Assembly: GCF_013911755.1 (NCBI RefSeq)
Contig: NZ_JACESP010000002.1
Location: 62,001 to 126,000, forward strand
Reading direction: 5' to 3'
Length of the DNA stretch: 64,000 bases
DNA from: Sphingosinicella sp.
GTDB taxonomy: Bacteria > Pseudomonadota > Alphaproteobacteria > Sphingomonadales > Sphingomonadaceae
Under the pieces are notes generated by a model. The model ran no database searches and was not told where the DNA came from. It was given only the letters and a program-made list of their open reading frames with translations. A program made the position numbers and the translations under genes. Below are positions 9,248 to 17,200 of the stretch, in pieces. Each line of letters opens with the position of its first letter. Position 1 is the first letter of the stretch.

Positions 9248-10010
9248 CGAGCTTGGCTTTCACGGCGAGGAGATCGGCCCACGCCAGGCGCTTCGCTTCC
9301 GGCTGGCGCAGCAGGAATGCGGGGTGCAGCGTCGGCAGGATCGGAAAGTCCGTGCCTTCCACGGAAATCGTACGCCATTGGCCGCGCAGCCGCATGATCC
9401 CGGTGACGTCACCCGTCAGCGCGCGCGCCGCGCAGGCACCGAGCGCGACGATCACCTTCGGGCGCACGAGCGCGATGTGGCGGCGCACGAACGGCATCGT
9501 CGTCTCCACCTCCGCGGGGGTCGGCGTGCGATTGCCGGGCGGCCGCCAAAAGGTGACATTCGTGATGTAGGCGGTCGTGCGGTTGCGGCCGATCGCCGCG
9601 AGCATCCGGTCGAGAAGCTGGCCAGCAGGCCCCACGAAGGGCAAGCCCATGCGATCTTCCTGCGCGCCGGGCGCTTCACCGATTAGCATTAGGTCGGCCT
9701 CCGGATTGCCGTCCGCGAAGACCGTGCTGACGTTCCCGGTGCGCAGCGGGCAGCCTTCGAAGATTTCGACCGCGTGGCGCAGTTCGCCGATTGTCGTGGC
9801 CGTGACGGTCGCCGGCGGGCTTGCTGTGCCGGTACGTAGCACAAGCTCCGGCTCGGGTAAGGACGCGGGGATCTCGCGAATCGTGGCGCGCGGCGGCGGC
9901 GTGCGCCAGTCGCGCGGGGACGCGTCGACGAGCGTATCCACGCCCGCCTCGACCCACCAGCCGAGCGTGGCAAGCAGTTCGTCGCGCTCGCTCCCCTCCA
10001 ACACTCGCAT
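9237..10010 (-). CDS. Family-4-like uracil-DNA glycosylase without Fe-S cysteines
   Basis: A 257-residue uracil-DNA glycosylase relative that would remove uracil from DNA. Motif 1 is GEAPG (111-115), followed by [16 protein letters not shown]; motif 2 includes the HP of [10 protein letters not shown] (229-230). The ~80-residue N-terminal region is poorly conserved. Only two cysteines are present (C87 and C192). The other three positions where classical family 4 enzymes bind a [4Fe-4S] cluster appear replaced, for example by FW in [11 protein letters not shown]. The ATG at 10010 was preferred, with GAGG upstream, over a TTG at 10019. Confidence 0.8.
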   Translation of the reverse strand: MRVLEGSERDELLATLGWWVEAGVDTLVDASPRDWRTPPPRATIREIPASLPEPELVLRTGTASPPATVTATTIGELRHAVEIFEGCPLRTGNVSTVFADGNPEADLMLIGEAPGAQEDRMGLPFVGPAGQLLDRMLAAIGRNRTTAYITNVTFWRPPGNRTPTPAEVETTMPFVRRHIALVRPKVIVALGACAARALTGDVTGIMRLRGQWRTISVEGTDFPILPTLHPAFLLRQPEAKRLAWADLLAVKAKLDAD

Positions 10011-10141
10011 GTTCCTCAACTCTTCAATCCGCTCTGGCCAAGCTCGGCCTTGCGACCTATCAAACCCGCCAAAACCATTATTGTGTCGTATGCCATAAGG
10101 CGCACGGCTAGAGTTGCAAACGGGGGAAAGGGAAGGAAGCC

Positions 10142-11794
10142 ATGAGCGAACGCGAATCGATGGCCTATGACGTCGTCATTGTCGGCGGCGGACCGGCGGG
10201 TCTCGCGTCGGCGATCCGGCTGAAGCAGCGCGCGCAGGCGGCAGGGCAGGAGATTTCGGTCTGCGTGCTCGAAAAGGGCTCGGAGATCGGCGCGCATATC
10301 CTTTCGGGCGCGGTGTTCGATCCGCGCGGCCTTGATGAGCTGCTGCCGGACTGGCGCGAGATGGACGGTCATCCGATGACGGTCGAGGTGTCGTCCAACC
10401 ATCACTGGATCCTGACGAAGAACCGAAAGTTCGACTTCCCGCATATCCTGCTGCCGCCGTTCATGGACAATGACGGCTGCTATACTGGCAGTCTCGGCAA
10501 CCTCTGCCGCTGGCTGGGGTCCCAAGCGGAAGCGCTCGGCGTTGAGATCTTCCCCGGCTTTCCGGCCTCGGAGGTTCTATTCGACGAGAATGGAGCTGTG
10601 CGCGGGGTGGCTACCGGCGATTTCGGCATCGCGCGCGACGGAAGCCACAAGCCGTCGTATCAGCCGGGCCTTGAACTTCATGCGAAGTATACGTTCTTTG
10701 CGGAGGGAGTACGCGGCCATCTGACCAAGCAGCTCAAGAAGCGCTTCGCGCTCGATGCGAGCAGTGAGCCGCAAGTCTATGGAATCGGTATAAAAGAGCT
10801 GTGGGATGTCGATCCCGATAACCACGATGAGGGCTGTGTCATCCATACGCAGGGCTGGCCGCTCGACGATGCCAACGGCGGCGGCTTCATCTATCATCAG
10901 GCGAACAACCAGATTGCGCTCGGCTTCGTGACGTGGCTCAATTACCGGAACCCGCATCTCTCGCCCTTCCATGAAATGCAGCGCTGGAAGACGCATCCTG
11001 CGATTGCGAAAATGCTCAAGGGCGCCCGCCGCGTATCTTACGGCGCGCGTGCGATTAACGATGGCGGCTACCAGGCTGTGCCGAAGCTGGTGTTCCCGGG
11101 CGGTGCGCTCGTCGGCTGCGCGGCGGGTTTCGTCAACGTGCCGCGCATCAAGGGCTCGCATACCGCGATCAAGACCGGGATCATGGCTGCGGACGCTGCA
11201 TTCGATGCCGTCACCGCCGGACGCGCGCAGGATGAACTTTCCGCCTACACCGTCGCTTACGACGAAAGCTGGGTGAAGAAGGAACTCTACATCGTCCGCA
11301 ACACGCTCCCCCTTGTTGAAAAATTCGGCAATTTCGTCGGTACGCTGCTTGCGGGCGCGAGCATGTGGCTCGAACAGTACGGCATCCATCTGCCGTTCAC
11401 GATGAAGCACCACCCCGACAACGAGCAGCTCTGGCGCAAGGAGCACTGCAAGAAGCCGGATTACCCCAAGCCTGATGGCGTGCTGACCTTCGATCGTCTC
11501 TCCTCGGTGTTCCTGTCGAACACCAACCACGAGGAGGACCAGCCGGTCCACCTGCAGCTCAAAGACCCGTCGATCCCGATTTCGTACAACCTGCCGCTCT
11601 ACGACGAGCCCGCGCAGCGTTACTGCCCGGCGGGCGTTTACGAGGTCGTGGGCGAGGAAGAGGGCAATCCGCGCTTCCAGATCAACGCGCAGAACTGCGT
11701 CCACTGCAAGACCTGCGACATCAAGGATCCGACGCAGAACATCAACTGGGTCACGCCCGAGGGCGGCGGCGGTCCCAATTATCCCAATATGTAG
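10142..11794 (+). CDS. Electron transfer flavoprotein-ubiquinone oxidoreductase
   Basis: A 550-residue inner-membrane flavoprotein that moves electrons from reduced ETF, fed by acyl-CoA dehydrogenases, to ubiquinone. The FAD-binding Rossmann motif GGGPAG is at 15-20. A ferredoxin-like cluster domain closes the protein, with C-x2-C-x2-C in NCVHCKTCDIKDP and the ending GGGGPNYPNM typical of ETF-QO. The 131-base gap before it separates it from the divergent glycosylase gene. The acyl-CoA dehydrogenase most likely to feed it from this window is ivd (28011-29174). Confidence 0.96.
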   Translation: MSERESMAYDVVIVGGGPAGLASAIRLKQRAQAAGQEISVCVLEKGSEIGAHILSGAVFDPRGLDELLPDWREMDGHPMTVEVSSNHHWILTKNRKFDFPHILLPPFMDNDGCYTGSLGNLCRWLGSQAEALGVEIFPGFPASEVLFDENGAVRGVATGDFGIARDGSHKPSYQPGLELHAKYTFFAEGVRGHLTKQLKKRFALDASSEPQVYGIGIKELWDVDPDNHDEGCVIHTQGWPLDDANGGGFIYHQANNQIALGFVTWLNYRNPHLSPFHEMQRWKTHPAIAKMLKGARRVSYGARAINDGGYQAVPKLVFPGGALVGCAAGFVNVPRIKGSHTAIKTGIMAADAAFDAVTAGRAQDELSAYTVAYDESWVKKELYIVRNTLPLVEKFGNFVGTLLAGASMWLEQYGIHLPFTMKHHPDNEQLWRKEHCKKPDYPKPDGVLTFDRLSSVFLSNTNHEEDQPVHLQLKDPSIPISYNLPLYDEPAQRYCPAGVYEVVGEEEGNPRFQINAQNCVHCKTCDIKDPTQNINWVTPEGGGGPNYPNM

Positions 11795-11804
11795 CGAGGT
11801 TTCC

Positions 11805-13478
11805 ATGCGTGCAGCCGTAGCCTTCCTCCTCGCATCCGCGCTCGCGGCGCCCTCGGCGCAGGCGACTGTGATGCCCGCGCAGGAGGCGGACTACGGCAGC
11901 TACGTGCAGGGCCACCTCGCGCTCGCGAACGGTGAACTCGGGCGGGCAGCCGACTATTTCGCGGGCGCGCTCACCTATGCGCCCGACGATCCGCAACTGC
12001 TGCGGCAGACCTTCGATCTTGCCATCGCGGCGGGCGACGAGGCGCTTGCCATCGGCGTCGGCGAGCGGCTGGCGCGGCAGGACCGCTTCGACAGCGGCGT
12101 TACGCTGCTGCTCGTCGCGAACGCGATCAAAACGCGGAAGTGGAACGATGCCCGCGAGGCGACGGCGCGGCTCACCGATGCGGGGTTCGGCAGCTTCATC
12201 GTGCCGATCATCGATGCGTGGATCGACGAGGCGCGCGGCAAAACTGCAGAGGGCATCCGCAAGCTCGACACGGAAAAACTCGAGGGGTTCGCGCGCACCT
12301 ATGTTCTCGAACACCGCGCACATCTGCTGTTCCGCGCGAAGCGCTACGCGGAAGCCGCTGAAATCTATGACCAACTGACCATGGATGACGGTGGCCGCAA
12401 CATCCGGATGCGGATCGCCGCAGCGCGCGCGCTGCAGGCCGAAAAGCAGCCTGAGGAGGCACTGAAGCGGCTGACGGAGTCGGCCGGGCACACCGATGTC
12501 GAGACGGCGAAGGCCGCGCTTGCGGCAGGCACGCCGATCGTCGGCATTCCTGCAAACGCCAGCGAGGGCGTCGCGCTGCTCGCGCTGCGCATGGCGGCGG
12601 ACCTTTCGCGCGAACGGCCGATTCCGGTCGCGCTCACGCTGGCGCGCATCGCCACGATGCTTGCCCCCGATCAGGCATCGGGCTGGCTGCTGACGACCGA
12701 ACTTCTCGCTGCTTCAGAGCGTTATGAAGCGGCGCTCGATGCCGTTCGCAAGGTGCGCGGCAGCGACGACGAGAAAGCGATGGCGCTGGGGCAGGAGGCG
12801 GCGATCCTCGCGCGGCTCGACCGCGAGCCCGAAGCGATGCAGCTGCTGGAGACCGCCGCGAACGCACCGGGCGCCCGCGCCGAGGATCTCGCGCGCTATG
12901 GTGACGCGCTGCAATCGGCGAAGCGTTTCCTCGATGCGGCCGCGGCCTACGACAAGGCGCTCACGCTCGGCCCGGCGGACCCGGCAATCGTCTGGCGACT
13001 GCATTTCCTGAAGGGTTCGGCGCTCGAACAGGGCGGCAAGTGGCCCGAGGCGGAGGCGTCGCTGCGCGAGGCGATCCGGCTACAACCTGCGGATGCGACA
13101 CTGCTGAACTATCTCGGCTACGCCCTCCTCGATCGCGGGCTTTCGAAGCCGGAAGCGCGCCTTCTCATCGAAAAGGCGCACAGCCTCGCGCCGGAAGACG
13201 GCTACATCACCGACTCGCTCGGCTGGGCGCAGTATCAGGCTGGCGAATATGCGGCTGCCGCCGCCACGCTGGAGCAGGCGGTCGCGGCGGTTGCCGACGA
13301 TCCCGTCATCACCGAACATCTTGGCGATGCCTACTGGATGGTGGGCCGCCGTATCGAGGCGCGCCACCGCTGGAAGGCCGCGCTCGACGCCGATCCGACG
13401 CCGGAGCGCAAGGGAACGCTCGAGACCAAGTACGACTACGGCCTCGATCTCGCGCTGAGGGATACCGCGAAGAAGTGA
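11805..13478 (+). CDS. Exported tetratricopeptide-repeat protein
   Basis: A 557-residue protein with a signal peptide (MRAAVAFLLASALAAPSAQA) and then TPR-type helical repeats throughout. The clearest are in the C-terminal third, for example ANYLGYALLDRG-like and DSLGWAQYQAGEYAAA segments. TPR arrays mediate protein-protein interaction; no catalytic motif is visible. It should be periplasmic or bound to a membrane. It starts 10 bases after the ETF-QO gene and overlaps ispE by four bases, so it is in the same transcription unit. The function is unknown. Confidence 0.85.
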   Translation: MRAAVAFLLASALAAPSAQATVMPAQEADYGSYVQGHLALANGELGRAADYFAGALTYAPDDPQLLRQTFDLAIAAGDEALAIGVGERLARQDRFDSGVTLLLVANAIKTRKWNDAREATARLTDAGFGSFIVPIIDAWIDEARGKTAEGIRKLDTEKLEGFARTYVLEHRAHLLFRAKRYAEAAEIYDQLTMDDGGRNIRMRIAAARALQAEKQPEEALKRLTESAGHTDVETAKAALAAGTPIVGIPANASEGVALLALRMAADLSRERPIPVALTLARIATMLAPDQASGWLLTTELLAASERYEAALDAVRKVRGSDDEKAMALGQEAAILARLDREPEAMQLLETAANAPGARAEDLARYGDALQSAKRFLDAAAAYDKALTLGPADPAIVWRLHFLKGSALEQGGKWPEAEASLREAIRLQPADATLLNYLGYALLDRGLSKPEARLLIEKAHSLAPEDGYITDSLGWAQYQAGEYAAAAATLEQAVAAVADDPVITEHLGDAYWMVGRRIEARHRWKAALDADPTPERKGTLETKYDYGLDLALRDTAKK

Positions 13479-14320
13479 CCGGCGAAGCGGCCGCCGAGAC
13501 CGGCTGGGCGAAGATCAACCTCGCGCTCCACGTGCGGCAGCGCCGCGCGGACGGCTATCACGACATCGAAGCCATCTTCGCATTCGCGGATTTCGGGGAC
13601 ATTCTCTCCGTGCGCGTGGCGGATGACGTCACGCTGGCCATTGGCGGCCCCTTCGGCGCGGGCCTGCCTGCGGACGAGAGCAACCTCGTGATGCGTGCAG
13701 CGCGCGCGCTTGCAAGCGCTTACGGGGTGAGGGCGGGCGCGGCGCTCACGCTCGACAAGCGGCTGCCGGTCGCCTCTGGTATCGGCGGGGGCTCGGCGGA
13801 CGCAGCGGCGGCGCTGCGCCTTCTCAACCGTTTTTGGGGAATCGATGCCGACGCGGCGGCACTGTGCGCGATTGCTGCCTCACTGGGTGCAGACGTGCCC
13901 GCGTGCGTCGGCAGCCGCACACAGCGCGGCGCCGGAGTAGGGGAGCAGCTTTGCACGCTCGCCGACGCCGACCTGCGCGGCAAAGCCGTATTGCTCGTCA
14001 ATCCTGGCGTACCGCTCGCGACCGGACCCGTGTTCGCGGCGTGGGACGGCATCGACCGGGGCGCGCTCGCAGACGGTCCGCCACTCGCTTCCGCGCTGGT
14101 GGGGCGCAATGATCTCGAAGCGCCCGCGGTTTCGCTGTGCCCGGTGATCGGCGCGGTTCTTGATGCGCTCGATCAGCGTGGTGCCGCGCTCGCGCGCATG
14201 TCAGGCTCTGGCGCGACCTGTTTCGCCCTGTTTGATGCCGCTGCGGACGCGGAAGCGGCCCGCGCTGCGATCGCGGCCGGGCATCCGGGCTGGTGGGCGG
14301 TGGCGGGACGACTGCGCTGA
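13475..14320 (+). CDS. ispE: 4-diphosphocytidyl-2-C-methyl-D-erythritol kinase
   Basis: A 281-residue cytosolic GHMP kinase of the MEP isoprenoid pathway that phosphorylates CDP-methylerythritol. The ATP-binding loop PVASGIGGGSADAAA and the C-terminal GHMP motif RMSGSGATCFALF are intact. The GTG start overlaps the stop of the TPR gene (GTGA) and places AKINLALHV at the expected N-terminal position; a longer frame extends upstream but lies inside the TPR gene. dxr, another MEP enzyme, is at 21031. Confidence 0.94.
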   Translation: MTGEAAAETGWAKINLALHVRQRRADGYHDIEAIFAFADFGDILSVRVADDVTLAIGGPFGAGLPADESNLVMRAARALASAYGVRAGAALTLDKRLPVASGIGGGSADAAAALRLLNRFWGIDADAAALCAIAASLGADVPACVGSRTQRGAGVGEQLCTLADADLRGKAVLLVNPGVPLATGPVFAAWDGIDRGALADGPPLASALVGRNDLEAPAVSLCPVIGAVLDALDQRGAALARMSGSGATCFALFDAAADAEAARAAIAAGHPGWWAVAGRLR

Positions 14321-14401
14321 CTGTCCCGAAATGGGGCTGACGGCACAGAATCATCAAAGTGACGTCATTCGCAAATCATTGATTTAAAACAATTGATGTT
14401 C

Positions 14402-14416
14402 TGGCACTGCCCTTGC
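14402..14416 (+). promoter_or_regulatory. Sigma-54 (-24/-12) promoter core
   Basis: TGGCAC (14402-14407), five bases, TTGC (14413-14416). The invariant GG and GC are exactly 10 bases apart, as RpoN promoters require. The predicted start is near 14428. AT-rich, partly palindromic DNA (AATCATTGATT at 14373-14383) lies immediately upstream and could bind IHF or an activator. The -12 element also belongs to a small perfect inverted repeat (CCTTGC-TGAA-GCAAGG, 14411-14426), so coincidence is not excluded. Confidence 0.6.
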
Positions 14417-14427
14417 TGAAGCAAGGC

Positions 14428-14552
14428 TGGCAGCGCGAGGATGTCTGTATGGACAGGCCCCGCAGCTTTCGGTCTGGGTCGATTGCCTGAGCTGACCCAC
14501 ACCGAGAAACTGACGGCGGAACGCATTGAGTTTGCGTCCGCCGTTTTTTTTT
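14428..14552 (+). ncRNA. Candidate sigma-54-dependent small RNA
   Basis: About 125 nucleotides between a strong sigma-54 promoter core and a strong intrinsic terminator, in a 287-base gap between ispE and the CHAD gene. No protein-like reading frame is contained in it. Internal structure is visible: TGTC-N6-GACA near the 5' end and TGGGTC...GACCCA in the middle. A 13-codon frame (ATG at 14449, TGA at 14488) follows GAGG at a good distance and might be a leader or micropeptide. I do not recognise an Rfam family. The ntrBC, ntrYX and hfq genes in the same window make nitrogen control plausible. Confidence 0.5.
14513..14552 (+). terminator. Strong Rho-independent terminator
   Basis: ACGGCGGAACGCA pairs with TGCGTCCGCCGT (12 pairs, one bulged A) around a seven-base loop, followed by nine T. 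It faces the plus strand and closes the candidate small RNA unit. It lies 55 bases before the CHAD gene. Confidence 0.85.
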
Positions 14553-14607
14553 GTGCGCCAAGCGCCTATAGCAGCGTGCTGAAACAAGGGCGGAGCGACA
14601 TCGACCT

Positions 14608-15474
14608 ATGGCCTATCGTTTCGCGCCGGGCGACGCTGGCATCGAAGCCGCGCTGCGCCGGATCGCGGCCGAGCAGCTTGACGGCGCGCTTGCGGCGCTG
14701 GCGAGTGCGGACGCTGATCTTGAACGCAGCGTCCACGGCGTCCGCACGGCAACCAAGCGGATACGCGCGCTGCTGCGGCTGCTGCGCGCGGTCTTTCCCG
14801 GCTATTCCGAAGCCAACGCGGCGCTACGCACGCTCGCAGCAAGGCTTGCCGACGTGCGCGAGGCGCAGGTGCTGCTCGCGACGTTCGACAGCGTTGCGGG
14901 CGAAAGCGGCGGCAAGACGCTCGCCGCCTTTCGCACCTCGCTGGAGGCGGATGAGCAAACGGCGGCTCTGCGCGTGCGCGGCGCTGTGCTTGAGGATGCG
15001 CGCGCACGGCTCCTCGCGCTGCGGGCGGCGTCCGGTGACTGGCGGCTCGAACGCGACGGTTTCGGCGCGCTTCGCAAGGGTTTGCGGCGGACCTGCCGCA
15101 AGGCGACGGCACTGATGGCCGAGGCGGCGGGCGGCGATATCGAAGCCTTCCACGAGTGGCGCAAGCACATCAAGGACCACGGCTTTCAGGTGCGCCTGCT
15201 CCACGACATCGATTCAGGCCTCGCCGCGCGTGGCGAGATGCTGGGCCGGCTCGGCGATCTTCTTGGCGAACAGCACGATCTCTGCGCGCTCGAGGCGCGG
15301 CTCCACGACCGCAAGGAGAAGGCGCTCAGGCGTCTCGAAAAGGCGGCCATCGAACGACGGCAGTCGCTCGAAAAAGAGGCGCTGAAGCTCGGCGCCGTCC
15401 TGTTCGAAGAACCCTGCAAGGCCCGCCTCCGCCGCTGGGAGCGCGCGTGGGACGACTGGCGCGACGCCGGCTGA
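14608..15474 (+). CDS. CHAD domain protein
   Basis: A 288-residue, all-helical protein rich in conserved His, Arg and Lys, matching the CHAD family. Two repeats are visible: one begins near residue 40 (ERSVHGVRTATKRIRALLRLL) and a second near residue 175 (EAFHEWRKHIKDHGFQVRLL). CHAD domains bind polyphosphate through their basic surface and often accompany CYTH domains. Here the CYTH partner is the next gene, overlapping by one base (TGATG), so the pair looks like a split form of the common CYTH-CHAD fusion. Confidence 0.88.
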   Translation: MAYRFAPGDAGIEAALRRIAAEQLDGALAALASADADLERSVHGVRTATKRIRALLRLLRAVFPGYSEANAALRTLAARLADVREAQVLLATFDSVAGESGGKTLAAFRTSLEADEQTAALRVRGAVLEDARARLLALRAASGDWRLERDGFGALRKGLRRTCRKATALMAEAAGGDIEAFHEWRKHIKDHGFQVRLLHDIDSGLAARGEMLGRLGDLLGEQHDLCALEARLHDRKEKALRRLEKAAIERRQSLEKEALKLGAVLFEEPCKARLRRWERAWDDWRDAG

Positions 15475-15947
15475 TGGGGACGGAGATCGAACGCAAGTTC
15501 CTGGTGACGGGAGACGGCTGGCGCGCGAACGTCGTGCGCAGCCGGGCGATGGCGCAGGCCTATATCGCGCGCGGCGAGCACGCTTCAGTGCGCGTTCGGG
15601 TCATCGATGATGCGGGCGGCAGGCTCACCATCAAGGGCCGGGTCTCCGGCCTTTCGCGTGACGAGTTCGAATATGATGTGCCGCTCGAAGATGCGCGCGC
15701 GCTGATCGCGCTGCGCAGCGGGCGGCTGCTCGCCAAACGGCGATATGACGTCATCGAGGATGGGAGGCTGTGGGAAGTCGATGTTTTCGAAGGCGAGTTT
15801 TCAGGCCTCGTGATCGCGGAATGCGAACTGGAGAACGAGGATGAGGCCGTGATCCGCCCGGCGTGGCTGGGCCGCGAAGTGACCGCCGACCCGCGCTACT
15901 ACAACGCGGCCCTCGCCGTGCATGGACCTCCGCCTCCGGGTCAGTAA
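15474..15947 (+). CDS. CYTH domain protein (inorganic triphosphatase-like)
   Basis: A 157-residue triphosphate-tunnel-metalloenzyme domain protein. It opens with EIERKF (residues 4-9), the ExExK signature, and contains the expected basic and acidic strands (SVRVRV, LTIKGR, EVDVFEGEFSGLVIAECEL). Proteins of this group hydrolyse inorganic triphosphate or act on related substrates. The ATG at 15474 overlaps the CHAD stop. Co-translation with CHAD suggests a shared role in polyphosphate or triphosphate handling, which is inference. Confidence 0.9.
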   Translation: MGTEIERKFLVTGDGWRANVVRSRAMAQAYIARGEHASVRVRVIDDAGGRLTIKGRVSGLSRDEFEYDVPLEDARALIALRSGRLLAKRRYDVIEDGRLWEVDVFEGEFSGLVIAECELENEDEAVIRPAWLGREVTADPRYYNAALAVHGPPPPGQ

Positions 15948-16153
15948 ATGGTGAACACCGGTTTGCTGCGGCGTGCGGACGATGCTTTCGGCGCTTCGAG
16001 GGGACAGGCGCGTGTTCCGGTGTTGATCTGAATCGTTGGTGCGCCGCCGCTGAACAGTACGAACACACTGTTTCGGTCGGCCCGCCCCGTCTCGGGAGCC
16101 GTCGACCCCGCCGCCGTGGCGGCCATGCCGAGAATGAACGCGGACTTGAGCAT
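15941..16153 (-). CDS. Small hypothetical protein, possibly exported
   Basis: A 70-residue frame of unknown function. Translation support is the strong ribosome-binding site GGGAGG seven bases before the ATG. Residues 1-20 (MLKSAFILGMAATAAGSTAP) could be a weak signal peptide. The remainder is polar with FVLFSGGAPTIQIN and a basic end. It is convergent with the CYTH gene (seven-base overlap) and divergent from rpsB. No homology is recognised. Confidence 0.45.
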   Translation of the reverse strand: MLKSAFILGMAATAAGSTAPETGRADRNSVFVLFSGGAPTIQINTGTRACPLEAPKASSARRSKPVFTIY

Positions 16154-16228
16154 GTCGTCCTCCCAAGACGATCTTTGCGCCTGATACGCAATACGCCGCT
16201 TTCGTCCCCCGGACAATCCGGCGCCCCC

Positions 16229-16257
16229 TTGCATTTGCCGCCGCGCGGCGCTAAAGG
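16229..16257 (+). promoter_or_regulatory. Predicted promoter of the rpsB operon
   Basis: TTGCAT (16229-16234) and TAAAGG (16252-16257) are spaced by 17 bases and lie about 90 bases upstream of the rpsB ATG. The 5' leader would be about 85 bases, long enough for autoregulation by S2, though no specific structure was proven. Confidence 0.35.
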
Positions 16258-16347
16258 CCGCCGCATTCCACAGATGCGGGAACATATCCGGTGGGCAGCC
16301 TGCTGCCTTCCTCCTGCATCGAGGTCAAACCGGAAGGAGAAACGATT

Positions 16348-17097
16348 ATGGCGGCACCCGTCGTCACGATGGCGCAGCTTTTGGAAGCTGGCGCCCACTT
16401 TGGTCACCAGACGCACCGTTGGAACCCGAAGATGAAGCCTTACATCTTCGGTGACCGCAATGGCGTGCACATCATCGATCTGTCGCAGTCCGTCCCGCAG
16501 TTCGCGCGTGCGCTCGAATTCGTCCGCGCCACGGTTGCGGCCGGCGGCAAGGTACTGTTCGTCGGCACCAAGCGCCAGGCGCAGGAGCCGATCGCGGAGG
16601 CCGCGCGCCGTTCGCGTCAGCACTTCGTGAACCACCGCTGGCTGGGCGGTATGCTCACCAACTGGAAGACGATCTCGCAGTCGATCCGCAAGTTCAAGCA
16701 GCTCGAAGAGCAGCTTGCCGGCGACACGCACGGCCTCACCAAGAAGGAAGTGCTGAAGATGACGCGCGAGCGCGACAAGTTCGAAGCCTCGCTTGGCGGT
16801 ATCCGCGACATGGGCGGCCTGCCCGACGTCATGTTCGTAATCGACACGAACAAGGAAGATCTCGCCGTGAAGGAAGCCAACGTGCTTGGCATCCCCGTGA
16901 TCGCGATCCTCGACACGAACAGCGATCCGAGCGGAATCGCGTTCCCGATCCCGGGCAACGACGACGCCTCGCGCGCCATCCGCCTTTACTGCGACGCGAT
17001 TGCGGATGCGGTTCTCGGCGGCAACCAGAACCGTCAGCGCGATCTGGGCGCGGACCTCGGCGCAGCGGCCGAGCCGCAGGCCGAAGTCGCCGCCTGA
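16348..17097 (+). CDS. rpsB: 30S ribosomal protein S2
   Basis: A 249-residue small-subunit ribosomal protein. The conserved N-terminal region ([20 protein letters not shown]) and the [11 protein letters not shown] and [13 protein letters not shown] segments are intact. The ATG follows GGAAGGAGA; an upstream in-frame start at 16291 is not needed. It heads a long cluster of translation, isoprenoid and envelope genes running to fabZ. Confidence 0.97.
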   Translation: MAAPVVTMAQLLEAGAHFGHQTHRWNPKMKPYIFGDRNGVHIIDLSQSVPQFARALEFVRATVAAGGKVLFVGTKRQAQEPIAEAARRSRQHFVNHRWLGGMLTNWKTISQSIRKFKQLEEQLAGDTHGLTKKEVLKMTRERDKFEASLGGIRDMGGLPDVMFVIDTNKEDLAVKEANVLGIPVIAILDTNSDPSGIAFPIPGNDDASRAIRLYCDAIADAVLGGNQNRQRDLGADLGAAAEPQAEVAA

Positions 17098-17103
17098 CGC
17101 CCC

Positions 17104-17169
17104 ACACGCCGCTTTTCGAGCGGTGTGTCACAAAACGGAAGGGGCGGCGCCGTAACGGGCAGCCGCCCC
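17104..17169 (+). other. Two hairpins in the rpsB-tsf gap
   Basis: The first stem pairs ACACGCCGCT (17104-17113) with AGCGGTGTGT (17119-17128, one G-T pair). The second pairs GGGGCGGC (17141-17148) with GCCGCCCC (17162-17169). Neither is followed by a T-run. They may protect mRNA ends or attenuate transcription between rpsB and tsf. Confidence 0.4.
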
Positions 17170-17200
17170 GCCTCATTCAAAGACAGAAGGGATTAAGCAC

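Noticed and set aside
10005-10030. A near-LexA box (GAAG-N7-GAAC on the minus strand) at the uracil-DNA glycosylase start
   Set aside because: One half-site deviates from GAAC and it overlaps the ribosome-binding site; too weak beside the three exact boxes in the window.
14376-14561. A 61-codon minus-strand frame across the small-RNA region
   Set aside because: It would start with a Lys/Arg-rich stretch encoded by the terminator region, has no ribosome-binding site and shows no protein-like features.
14441-15115. A plus-strand frame starting in the small-RNA region and running into the CHAD gene in another frame
   Set aside because: It passes through the terminator hairpin and T-run and reads as Arg/Ser-rich shadow inside the CHAD gene.
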